Of a DNA stretch of 9,123 nt, positions 1 to 6,126 are shown one piece after another; the stretch's first letter is position 1; each line of letters begins with the position of its first letter. The position numbers and the translations under genes were made by a program. The notes beneath the pieces were generated by a model, which saw only the letters and a list, made by a program, of their open reading frames with translations, ran no database searches and was not told where the DNA came from. This DNA is from Paenibacillaceae bacterium (lineage in GTDB: Bacteria; Bacillota; Bacilli; Paenibacillales; NBRC-103111): the NCBI GenBank assembly GCA_020697475.1, contig JAJFMO010000096.1, positions 1 to 9,123 of the forward strand, given 5' to 3'.

Positions 1-534
1 AAGACGGTGGAGAACGGGTTGAAGATCGTGGAATACCCGCTTGTGGAAATTCGCGTGGAGACGAAAGCCGGAGTAACGACGGAGCTCGCTCTGAACGAAT
101 TTACGCTCAAGGGCGTGGAGGCCACTCTAGTGGCGCAACTCAACATCAACAACGAGGTGTTCGAAAGCTTCCGCGGCGACGGGTTCTGCATCTCAACCCC
201 CACAGGCAGCACCGGCTATAACAAAAGTTTGGGCGGCGGCTTGATCCACCCTTCGCTGGAGGCGATTCAGATCGCCGAGATCGCTTCGATCAACAATCGC
301 GTCTACCGCACGTTGGGCTCCTCGATCATCCTGCCCAAGCACCATTACTGCGATATTATCCCAAGAGAAGGCCAGGCGCTGCTGCTGACGCTCGACCACT
401 TGCACGAGCAGAGGGCGGATGTGTTGTCGCTGCATTGCCGGGTGGCGGAGCAGAAGGTTCGGTTCGCCCGTTTCCGTCCGTTCCCGTTCTGGAATCGGGT
501 GCGCGACGCGTTCATCGGCTATGAAGTGAAGTAG
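1..534 (+). CDS. nadK: NAD kinase, 5' end outside window
   Basis: ATP-dependent phosphorylation of NAD to NADP in the cytoplasm, the only route to NADP. The reading frame is open from base 1, so the gene enters from outside. 177 residues are visible, compared with about 265 for the Bacillus enzyme, so the N-terminal GGDG nucleotide motif is missing. Visible family marks are the ALNE motif (about residues 30-33), the FRGDG stretch, the diagnostic TPTGSTGYNKSLGG segment (about residues 65-78), then SINNRVYRTLGSS and LPKHH. A GTG at base 7 lies inside the fold and is not a start. The C-terminal part (ARFRPFPFWNRVRDAFI) matches the Bacillus YjbN/NadF type better than the YtdI paralogue, from memory. 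The gene ends convergently with yutD, and the two share a hairpin terminator about 25 bases after this stop. I see no frameshift. Very sure of the family. Confidence 0.96.
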   Translation, partial: KTVENGLKIVEYPLVEIRVETKAGVTTELALNEFTLKGVEATLVAQLNINNEVFESFRGDGFCISTPTGSTGYNKSLGGGLIHPSLEAIQIAEIASINNRVYRTLGSSIILPKHHYCDIIPREGQALLLTLDHLHEQRADVLSLHCRVAEQKVRFARFRPFPFWNRVRDAFIGYEVK

Positions 535-559
535 GGGCGTTATTCGGCGTAAAAGGAAA

Positions 560-592
560 AGCCATCCGCAGCCCGTTAAGGCTTGGATGGCT
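560..592. terminator. Bidirectional hairpin terminator between nadK and yutD
   Basis: An 8-base stem (AGCCATCC at 560-567 with GGATGGCT at 585-592) encloses a second 4-base stem (AGCC 570-573 with GGCT 580-583) and a 6-base loop. On the minus strand the stem runs into a T-rich stretch (TTTTCCTTTT), a good intrinsic terminator for the lipA-yutD transcript. On the plus strand it is followed by the weaker CTCTTT, usable for nadK. The yutD stop codon (576-578) lies in the loop, so the right half of the hairpin is coding sequence of yutD. Confidence 0.75.
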
Positions 593-1079
593 CTTTGTGC
601 GCGCGGGTGTCGCGAGCAGCGCGTGGCTCTCTCGACTCTCTCGGCGGCCGCAGCTCTCTTGGTTCTCTTAACTCTCTTGGATCACGTGTATCCCGCGTAT
701 CCCGCAGTTCCTTCGGTTCCCGGGGCTCCTTCACTTCAACCGATTCACGCAACTCCTTCGGCTGGCCTTTGGAAGGCATCTTCTCGATGATGAAGTAGGC
801 GCATCCGAAATTGCAATATTCGTTAATATAATCGTCAAGGCTCGCAATCGTCGTCTCTTTGTTCGCTTTCGGGTTGCCTTCGCGGAAAAACCCTTTCAAC
901 CGCAGCTGATCGTATCCCCAGTCCCCTACGATGTAGTCGTACCGCTCGAGCACCTCGCTGTAGCGATTGCGGAACGCATCCTGGTTCCAGCCTTCGCGAT
1001 TTTCCTTGACCAGTTCATAGGTCCTATTGCCTACGATAATGATCGGATTCTCTGACTTATCCCCGGGCAACGTTGCCAT
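576..1079 (-). CDS. yutD: YutD family protein with charged repeat tail
   Basis: YutD (DUF1027) family; biochemical role not established. The conserved domain fills residues 1-100, with RYDYIVGDWGYDQLRLKGFF (46-65) and the Cys-containing NEYCNFGCAYFIIEK (86-100) as the recognisable family segments. Residues 101-167 are a low-complexity, probably disordered tail built from short Pro-Arg-Glu, Leu-Arg-Glu and Asp-Thr-Arg units. It carries almost no hydrophobic residues and is clearly an extension beyond the usual compact protein. The start is the ATG at 1079, only 3 bases after the lipA stop. A purine-rich ribosome binding site (AAGGGG) sits inside the lipA 3' end, so translation is probably coupled to lipA and the two form one operon. 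The same neighbours, lipA and yutD, occur in Bacillus subtilis. The arginine codons in the tail are largely AGA, unusual for a GC-rich genome and suggestive of repeat expansion. Confidence 0.9.
   Translation of the reverse strand: MATLPGDKSENPIIIVGNRTYELVKENREGWNQDAFRNRYSEVLERYDYIVGDWGYDQLRLKGFFREGNPKANKETTIASLDDYINEYCNFGCAYFIIEKMPSKGQPKELRESVEVKEPREPKELRDTRDTRDPRELREPRELRPPRESREPRAARDTRAHKEPSKP
622..735 (-). repeat. Degenerate 9-base coding repeats in the yutD tail
   Basis: On the minus strand, units of the type CCAAGAGAG (Pro-Arg-Glu) and related units (TTAAGAGAA, CCGAGAGAG, TCGAGAGAG) recur in phase with the reading frame. On the plus strand this shows as repeated CTCTC blocks about 9 bases apart. 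Unit length is a multiple of three, so slippage would change tail length without breaking the frame. Confidence 0.7.
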
Positions 1080-1082
1080 CGG

Positions 1083-1973
1083 TCACTTCCCCTTCCCTGC
1101 CGCCTGCACCTGTTCGTGAGCGTGATAGGAACTGCGTACCAACGGACCCGATTCGACATGGCTGAATCCGCGGCGCATCCCTTCCTGCTTCAACTCGGCA
1201 AATTGCTCCGGCGTATAGTATTTCAAAACGTTCAAATGCTTCTTCGTCGGTTGCAAATATTGTCCAATCGTCATAATGTTGCAATCGACCGCGCGCAAAT
1301 CGTCCATCGTTTGCAAAATTTCGTCCCACTCCTCGCCAACGCCAAGCATAATGCTCGACTTGGTCGGAATGGCGGGCTGCATCTTCTTCGAGCGTTCCAA
1401 CAGTTCGAGGGAACGGCGATATTTGGCTTTGGAGCGCACGCGATCGGACATACGTTCCACCGTCTCCAAATTATGATTAAGAATATCCGGCTTCGCGTCC
1501 ATCACGATCTGCAGCGACGCTTCGTTGCCCATGAAATCAGGAATCAGCACCTCAACTCCGCAAAAAGGCAACCGCTCGCGCAAAGCGCGAATCGTCGCGG
1601 CGAAGATCGACGCGCCGCCGTCTGCGAGGTCGTCGCGGGCGACCGAGGTGACGACGCAGTGGCGCAGTCCCATCTGCTCGGCGGCGTCTGCGACCCGGGC
1701 CGGCTCCTGCAAGTCGAGCTCGTTCGGCAAGCCGGTCTTGACGGCACAGAAGCGGCAGGCGCGGGTGCAGACGTCGCCCAAAATCATGAAGGTGGCGGTG
1801 CGGTTCGCCCAGCATTCGTGGAGGTTCGGGCAGCGCGCTTCTTCACAGACGGTGTGCAGCGAGCGCGAGCGCATCGCTTGCTTTAACTCCCGTACGTTAT
1901 CGTCGGTGGAAATTTTTATTTTCAGCCAATCGGGCTTTCTTAAGGGGGAACTTTCCGGTGCCTTCGTCGTCAT
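1083..1973 (-). CDS. lipA: Lipoyl synthase
   Basis: Radical SAM enzyme that inserts two sulfurs into protein-bound octanoyl groups to make the lipoyl cofactor of pyruvate and related dehydrogenases and the glycine cleavage system; cytoplasmic. Both iron-sulfur sites are visible: the auxiliary cluster C43-x4-C48-x5-C54 and the radical SAM motif C69-x3-C73-x2-C76. The family's C-terminal RSSY motif is at 280-283. Length 296 residues is normal. I chose the ATG at 1973 (MTTKAPESS) because the longer in-frame versions (up to 2093) would be read through the promoter -10 element at 2008-2016 and add no family sequence. A purine-rich AAGGCAGG site lies upstream of it. It is followed after 3 bases by yutD. 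No defect seen. Confidence 0.97.
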   Translation of the reverse strand: MTTKAPESSPLRKPDWLKIKISTDDNVRELKQAMRSRSLHTVCEEARCPNLHECWANRTATFMILGDVCTRACRFCAVKTGLPNELDLQEPARVADAAEQMGLRHCVVTSVARDDLADGGASIFAATIRALRERLPFCGVEVLIPDFMGNEASLQIVMDAKPDILNHNLETVERMSDRVRSKAKYRRSLELLERSKKMQPAIPTKSSIMLGVGEEWDEILQTMDDLRAVDCNIMTIGQYLQPTKKHLNVLKYYTPEQFAELKQEGMRRGFSHVESGPLVRSSYHAHEQVQAAGKGK

Positions 1974-2007
1974 GCGTATGTACCTGCCTTCATTTCGACA
2001 TGCCCCC

Positions 2008-2016
2008 ATTATAGCA
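2008..2016 (-). promoter_or_regulatory. Extended -10 promoter of lipA-yutD
   Basis: The minus strand reads TGCTATAAT, a perfect extended -10 element. A poor -35 candidate (TTGCGA, 2033-2038) is 19 bases upstream. The predicted transcript starts near 2000-2002, leaving a leader of about 27 bases before the lipA ATG at 1973. Confidence 0.7.
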
Positions 2017-2127
2017 CAGGAGTCTCCCGGGTTCGCAATGGGCGGATGCAACGTTGTCTTAGGTAAGGCAGTGAGATGGTTGTGGAAAAACATGGTTAAT
2101 GGTCAGGGTTCTGTATGGATGAAAAAT

Positions 2128-2179
2128 ATTTTAACAAGTACGCGCAAAATGTAATCCATTTTAGTGTGAATGTTAAAAT
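2128..2179. promoter_or_regulatory. TTAACA boxes and 9-base inverted repeat
   Basis: ATTTTAACA (2128-2136) and its exact reverse complement TGTTAAAAT (2171-2179) are 34 bases apart. Reading the minus strand, TTAACA (2176-2171) is followed 22 bases on by TTACAT (2154-2149). The same hexamer and spacing recur at 4260-4287. These resemble the TTAACA-type direct repeats bound by PhoP-like regulators, whose gene ends just upstream at 2236. The stretch lies between the regulator stop and the lipA promoter. No terminator is visible after the regulator gene. That it is an operator is inference. Confidence 0.4.
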
Positions 2180-2235
2180 AGATGAAAATAAGTTACTTTG
2201 TGGGGCAGGTGCGGTTCGAGATTCGCATAGGCCAG

Positions 2236-2955
2236 CTAACCGCCCGAGCGGACGATCAGCTTGTACCCGACGCCGCGCAGCGATTCAATCTGCACCGAGT
2301 GGCTGTCCATATCCAGTTTCTTGCGCAGCGAACTGAGGTGGACGTCGATCGTCCGCTCGCCGCCGACATAATCATAACCCCAGATGGAGTTCATCAGTTG
2401 ATCTCGGGTGACCACCACGCCCGGCCGCTCCGCGAAATACAGCAAAATCTCGAACTCTTTGGGGCGCAGGAACACGGTCTTTCCTTCCAAATCGACCTCA
2501 TATTTCTCCGGGTAGATAGTCAGATTGCCGATCATGATCGCTTTATGTTCCGGCCCGCCCGTCTCGACGACGGCTTCCCCCGTATGCGCACGCCGCAGCA
2601 CAGCTTGCACCCGAGCGAACAATTCCGCTACGCTGAACGGCTTCGTAATATAATCGTCGGCGCCCGCCGTAAGCCCCTGCACCACTTCCTCCTCGGCGGT
2701 TCGCGCGGTAAGGATAATGACAGGGGTCGCAATGCGGGATTGCCGCAGCTTGCGAAGAATGTCGAAGCCGTTAATGCCCGGCAGCATAATATCCAGAATG
2801 ATCAGATCGAAATAACCGTTCATCGCCTCGTGCAAGCCGGTTTCGCCGTGATCCGCCACCTTAACCGAATAGCCTTCCTTGGTCAAATTGTATGACAGCA
2901 GCTTGGCCAATGTCGGTTCGTCTTCAATAATCAATATGCTTGCTGACACATGCAT
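2236..2955 (-). CDS. OmpR/PhoB-family response regulator
   Basis: DNA-binding response regulator, second gene of a two-component operon. The receiver domain (about 5-120) has the acidic pair E11-D12, the phosphoryl acceptor D55 (LDIMLPG), T83 (ILTA) and K105 (TKPF). A winged-helix DNA-binding domain follows (about 137-237) with PKEFEILLYF, VTRDQL, ERTIDVHLSSLRKKL and IESLRGVGYKL. Length 239 residues is typical. Closest by eye to PhoP/WalR-type regulators, but the target cannot be read from the protein. The end given is the first ATG, which touches the ribosome binding site (AGGGG directly before ATG). The GTG at 2949 has proper spacing (6 bases) and may be the real start, shortening the protein by two residues. 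The kinase stop is only 15 bases upstream, so both are on one transcript. Confidence 0.95.
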   Translation of the reverse strand: MHVSASILIIEDEPTLAKLLSYNLTKEGYSVKVADHGETGLHEAMNGYFDLIILDIMLPGINGFDILRKLRQSRIATPVIILTARTAEEEVVQGLTAGADDYITKPFSVAELFARVQAVLRRAHTGEAVVETGGPEHKAIMIGNLTIYPEKYEVDLEGKTVFLRPKEFEILLYFAERPGVVVTRDQLMNSIWGYDYVGGERTIDVHLSSLRKKLDMDSHSVQIESLRGVGYKLIVRSGG

Positions 2956-2970
2956 CCCCTACTTTTTCTA

Positions 2971-4080
2971 CTACTTTTGCAAAATAGGCAATTCGATCGT
3001 AAACGACGTCTCGACCCCGACCACACTGTCGACGTGAATCGTTCCGCCGTGCAGATCGACCAAATGTTTGACGATGGACAGCCCCAGACCCGTGCCTCCG
3101 GAGCTGCGGGAACGAGCCTTGTCCACTTTGTAAAACCGCTCGAAAATGCGCGTCAAATCCTCCTTGGGGATACCGATCCCCGTATCGGAAACGACGATTT
3201 GAACTTTCTCCTCTTCTGGTCCGTCGCCCACGGGGAAAGCTTTCACGCACACCCTGCCCCCTTCGGGCGTATAACTGATGCCGTTCGACAACAAATTGAT
3301 CAGTATTTGCCGCAGCCGGTCTTCATCCGCCTCAATATATAAGTCGCGGTCGACCGCCATCGATAAGGCGATGTGCTTGTTCGCCGCCTGGTTGCCCATC
3401 GCTTCCATCGTCTTGCCGATCAATTCGTGCAGATCGACGGGGGCGAGACGAAGAGGCACGAGCCTGGACTCAATTTTGGACAGCTCCAGCAGGTCGCCGA
3501 TCAATCGGTTCAAGCGTTCGCTTTCTTCATAGATGATTTGTAAAAATGTTTTGGCCGTCTCCGGATCGTCCATCGCTCCGGCCAACAGCGTTTCCGCGAA
3601 TCCTTTCACCGAGGCGATCGGCGTCTTCAACTCGTGAGATACGTTGGCGACGAATTCGCTGCGGATTCTCTCGAGCCGACGGATGGAAGTCACGTCATGC
3701 AAAATCATCAGGATGCCTCCCCCGACCCCGTTCGCCAGCACGATCGGAATCAGATTCACCTCAACGATTCGCTCCTCCGGCAAGTACAGCGCGATCTCGT
3801 CGCGGATCCGTTCGTTCCCGGTCATGCATCGCTCGATCAGCGGATGAAGAACATGCAGCGGCTGAAGCGCGAAAACGTGTTGGCCCAACAGTCCGCTGAC
3901 GGAAAAACCGGCGATTTGTTCAGCGGCCCGGTTGACGAGTACGAGGTTCGCGTCGCGATCGATCATAATGACGCCGTCGATCATATTTTCCAGCACGCTC
4001 GTTAATCTGCTTTCATCTTCCAGTACCCGCCTGCCTTGTATGGATCGCCTCGTCCCGGGCGAGCCGCGGTATTTCGCCAT
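2971..4080 (-). CDS. Cytosolic PAS-domain sensor histidine kinase
   Basis: Sensor kinase partner of the regulator that follows it. Of its 369 residues, about 20-130 form a PAS domain (SVLENMIDGVIMID, NRAAEQIAGF, MILHDVT). Residues 139-205 are a HisKA domain with phospho-acceptor H149 in VSHELKTP. Residues about 249-367 are the HATPase domain, with the N box (INLLSN, 261-266), DTGIGIP (299-305), FERFYKVDKARSR and GGTGLGLSIVKHL (328-340). The catalytic half closely resembles PhoR-type kinases, but the usual two membrane helices, extracellular sensor and HAMP domain are absent; the protein begins almost at the PAS domain. The start at 4080 is backed by a strong ribosome binding site (GGGGAGGGG, 7 bases before ATG) and an extended -10 at 4121-4129. 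The open frame continues to 4272 but that part looks non-coding. Either a soluble kinase or an old N-terminal truncation that acquired its own promoter. Confidence 0.93.
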   Translation of the reverse strand: MAKYRGSPGTRRSIQGRRVLEDESRLTSVLENMIDGVIMIDRDANLVLVNRAAEQIAGFSVSGLLGQHVFALQPLHVLHPLIERCMTGNERIRDEIALYLPEERIVEVNLIPIVLANGVGGGILMILHDVTSIRRLERIRSEFVANVSHELKTPIASVKGFAETLLAGAMDDPETAKTFLQIIYEESERLNRLIGDLLELSKIESRLVPLRLAPVDLHELIGKTMEAMGNQAANKHIALSMAVDRDLYIEADEDRLRQILINLLSNGISYTPEGGRVCVKAFPVGDGPEEEKVQIVVSDTGIGIPKEDLTRIFERFYKVDKARSRSSGGTGLGLSIVKHLVDLHGGTIHVDSVVGVETSFTIELPILQK

Positions 4081-4120
4081 CCGTATGCCCCTCCCCTCTC
4101 CCACGGATTTCCTATGCCAA

Positions 4121-4129
4121 AGTATATCA
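4121..4129 (-). promoter_or_regulatory. Extended -10 promoter of the kinase-regulator operon
   Basis: The minus strand reads TGATATACT, an extended -10 element with no convincing -35. It predicts a start near 4114 and a leader of about 33 bases containing the strong ribosome binding site of the kinase gene. A 6-base hairpin (GCCGGC twice, around 4152-4169) lies upstream; no role is evident. Confidence 0.6.
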
Positions 4130-4259
4130 TGGATCGGCTGAATGTAGCGATGTGCCGGCGCGGTTGCCGGCGTCGCCAATAGTTTAACCGTTCTGCCTAC
4201 AGTTGTTATTTTGCGGTCTGCGGGCAAATTTATTTGTTCCTTCCAGCATACCGACGGTT

Positions 4260-4287
4260 TGTTAAGGCGCACCCACGAAAATGTTAA
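4260..4287. promoter_or_regulatory. Paired TTAACA boxes upstream of larE
   Basis: TGTTAAG occurs at 4260-4266 and 4282-4288, exactly 22 bases (about two helical turns) apart. On the minus strand these read as direct CTTAACA repeats, like the pair near 2149-2176. They lie about 44-71 bases upstream of the predicted larE transcript start, where OmpR-family activators often bind, and about 150 bases upstream of the kinase promoter on the other strand. A regulator site is inferred, not shown. Confidence 0.4.
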
Positions 4288-4315
4288 GCGAGGATTAAAT
4301 TTGCGGCCGCGGTTG

Positions 4316-4324
4316 TGCTACAAT
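4316..4324 (+). promoter_or_regulatory. Extended -10 promoter of the lar operon
   Basis: TGCTACAAT is an extended -10 element. The best -35 candidate (TTAAAT, 18-base spacing) is weak. The predicted start is near 4331, giving a short leader with the GGAGGTG ribosome binding site at 4340-4346 and the larE ATG at 4354. Confidence 0.65.
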
Positions 4325-4353
4325 GGGAGTATCTTTCACGGAGGTGCTTGAGG

Positions 4354-5202
4354 ATGGGGATTCCGGCTAGTGTGCAGGAGAAAGACAAGCGGCTTGGGGA
4401 AATTTTGCAGGAGATGGGCAGGGTGATGGTCGCGTTCTCCGGAGGAGTGGACAGTACGTTCGTGCTGAAACGCGCCTACGACGTTCTAGGGGATCAGGTG
4501 CTGGCGGTAACGGCTGCGTCCGAGACGTTCCCGTCGAGGGAATTCGATGCGGCGGTACAATTGGCCGAGACGATCGGCGCCCGTTTATATAAGACCGAGG
4601 TTAAGGAATTCGAGAACGCCAATTTCGTGGCGAACAATCCCGATCGTTGCTACTATTGCAAGACCGGGCTGTATTCGCATATGCAAACTTTGGCCAAAGA
4701 GATGGGTTATGCCTACATCCTCGACGGCTCCAACGTCGACGATCTCGGCGACTACCGCCCAGGGTTGCAAGCCAAGAATGAGCAAGGGGTACGCAGCGTG
4801 CTGCAGGAGGCGGGGTTCCGCAAGGAGGAGATTCGGCAGTTGTCCAAGGAGCTTGGGTTGCCGAACTGGAACAAGCCTTCGTTCGCTTGTTTGTCGTCGC
4901 GAATTCCTTACGGCACGAAGATCGAGAAGCAGAAGATCGATCAGCTCGACGAGGCGGAAGGTTTCTTAGCGGAGCTTGGATTTTATCAAATTCGGGTGCG
5001 CCATCATGACAAAATCGCCCGGATCGAGGTCATGCCTTCCGAAATCGAGAAGGTGATCGAGCTCAGGGAGCAAATTTATGCGAAGCTGTCGTCGCTTGGG
5101 TTTACATATGTGACGCTGGATCTGCAAGGGTACCGCACGGGCAGCATGAACGAGGTGCTGAGCGCGGACACCAAGGCGAAGGTGAAGGAAGCCGCGCTAT
5201 GA
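4354..5202 (+). CDS. larE: LarE, ATP-dependent sulfur transferase for the NPN cofactor
   Basis: PP-loop enzyme that adenylates pyridinium-3,5-biscarboxylate mononucleotide and converts its carboxylates to thiocarboxylates, the nickel ligands of the NPN cofactor. Of 282 residues (Lactobacillus plantarum LarE is about the same length), the ATP-binding SGGVDS is at 29-34, LDGSNVDDLGDYRPG at 123-137, NWNKPSFACLSSRIPYG at 171-187 and YVTLDLQGYRTGSMNE at 252-267. C179 lies in the active-site segment that carries the sulfur-donor Cys in the family. A C99-x2-C102 pair (RCYYCK) is also present, as in LarE forms that hold an iron-sulfur cluster. Start: the ATG at 4354, 7 bases after GGAGGTG; an upstream in-frame ATG at 4315 overlaps the promoter. 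First gene of the lar operon; its stop overlaps the larB start in ATGA. Confidence 0.96.
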   Translation: MGIPASVQEKDKRLGEILQEMGRVMVAFSGGVDSTFVLKRAYDVLGDQVLAVTAASETFPSREFDAAVQLAETIGARLYKTEVKEFENANFVANNPDRCYYCKTGLYSHMQTLAKEMGYAYILDGSNVDDLGDYRPGLQAKNEQGVRSVLQEAGFRKEEIRQLSKELGLPNWNKPSFACLSSRIPYGTKIEKQKIDQLDEAEGFLAELGFYQIRVRHHDKIARIEVMPSEIEKVIELREQIYAKLSSLGFTYVTLDLQGYRTGSMNEVLSADTKAKVKEAAL

Positions 5203-6116
5203 TGGAGCGGTTGGAGGAGATTTTGCGCCGCGTGCAGCGAGGCGAGCTCGCCGTCGGCGAGGCTGCGGCGAGCATTGCGGCGCTGGGCGCAGACGCGCCG
5301 AGGGCGGGCGGAAGCGGCGAAACGAGAGCGGACGCATGGGGCGAAGCCGATGCTGGCGCGGGGGCGGCGCTGCCGGGCAGCTTGGCGGCGCTAGGCCGTT
5401 CCTCGCCGGCCGCGGGGGCTGGTGGCGACAGCGCAGGCGTCGCCGATCTGGGCTTTGCCCAGCTGGACCTGGAGCGCGAGCGGCGCACCGGCTTCCCCGA
5501 AGTCGTCTTCGGGGAAGGCAAAAGCGCCTCGCAGCTAACGGCCATCCTGGGCAAGCTGACGGAGCACGCGGACCGCGTGCTCGCCACCCGCGTCTCGGCG
5601 GACAAAGCCGCCGAGATCTTAGCCGCGCTGCCAGGCTTCGCCTACCACGAGGCAGCGCGCACGCTCACTTGGCGGCGCGAGCCGGCCGCCACGCAAGCTG
5701 ACGACGACGGCTATGTCGCCGTCGTCAGCGCCGGCACCTCGGACGTGCCCGTGGCCGAGGAGGCGGCGATCACCGCCGAGTGCATGGGCTGCCGCGTCGA
5801 GCGCATCTACGATGTCGGTGTCGCCGGCATCCACCGCCTGTTTCGGCGGCTGCCGCAAATTCGCGGCGCCAATGTTGTGATCGTCGCCGCCGGCATGGAA
5901 GGCGCACTCACAAGCGTTGTCGGCGGGCTCGTCGACAAGCCGGTGATCGCTTTGCCGACGAGCGTCGGCTACGGCGCGAGCTTCAACGGACTGGCCGCCC
6001 TGCTGACGATGCTCAACTCGTGCGCGGCAGGCGTCTCCGTCGTCAACATCGACAACGGCTTCGGGGCCGGTTATTGCGCCGCTGTCATCCATAAAAATAC
6101 GTCGAAGAGGTTGTGA
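5199..6116 (+). CDS. larB: LarB, NaAD carboxylase/hydrolase of NPN synthesis
   Basis: PurE-like enzyme that carboxylates the pyridinium ring of nicotinate adenine dinucleotide and hydrolyses the dinucleotide, the first step of NPN synthesis. After an N-terminal helix (1-30), the family sequence resumes at DLGFAQLDLERERRTGFPEV (83-102). It continues with the PurE-like core: SAGTSDVPVAEEA (177-189), GMEGALTSVVGGLVDKPVIA (232-251), PTSVGYG (253-259) and NSCAAGVSVVNIDNGFGAGY (273-292). C275 is the likely counterpart of the catalytic Cys221 of the L. plantarum enzyme, and E234 of Glu180, judged from remembered numbering. The 305-residue length exceeds the usual ~250 because residues 31-82 are an Ala/Gly/Ser-rich insert. 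The start overlaps the larE stop (ATGA), indicating coupled translation; the second ATG (5202) is equally possible. The DNA is markedly richer in GCC/GGC codons than larE. Confidence 0.95.
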   Translation: MMERLEEILRRVQRGELAVGEAAASIAALGADAPRAGGSGETRADAWGEADAGAGAALPGSLAALGRSSPAAGAGGDSAGVADLGFAQLDLERERRTGFPEVVFGEGKSASQLTAILGKLTEHADRVLATRVSADKAAEILAALPGFAYHEAARTLTWRREPAATQADDDGYVAVVSAGTSDVPVAEEAAITAECMGCRVERIYDVGVAGIHRLFRRLPQIRGANVVIVAAGMEGALTSVVGGLVDKPVIALPTSVGYGASFNGLAALLTMLNSCAAGVSVVNIDNGFGAGYCAAVIHKNTSKRL

Positions 6117-6126
6117 ACAATTCCGT

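Noticed and set aside
1116..1886. Long open frame on the + strand antisense to lipA
   Set aside because: It is a mirror of lipA codons with no recognisable protein features or ribosome binding site; lipA on the other strand is certain.
2182..2895. Open frame on the + strand antisense to the response regulator
   Set aside because: Composition is that of a GC-rich antisense frame; no family similarity, and the regulator is unambiguous.
4081..4272. Longer kinase start at 4272
   Set aside because: The added 64 residues show no domain or membrane helix and span the promoter; the ATG at 4080 has a strong ribosome binding site.
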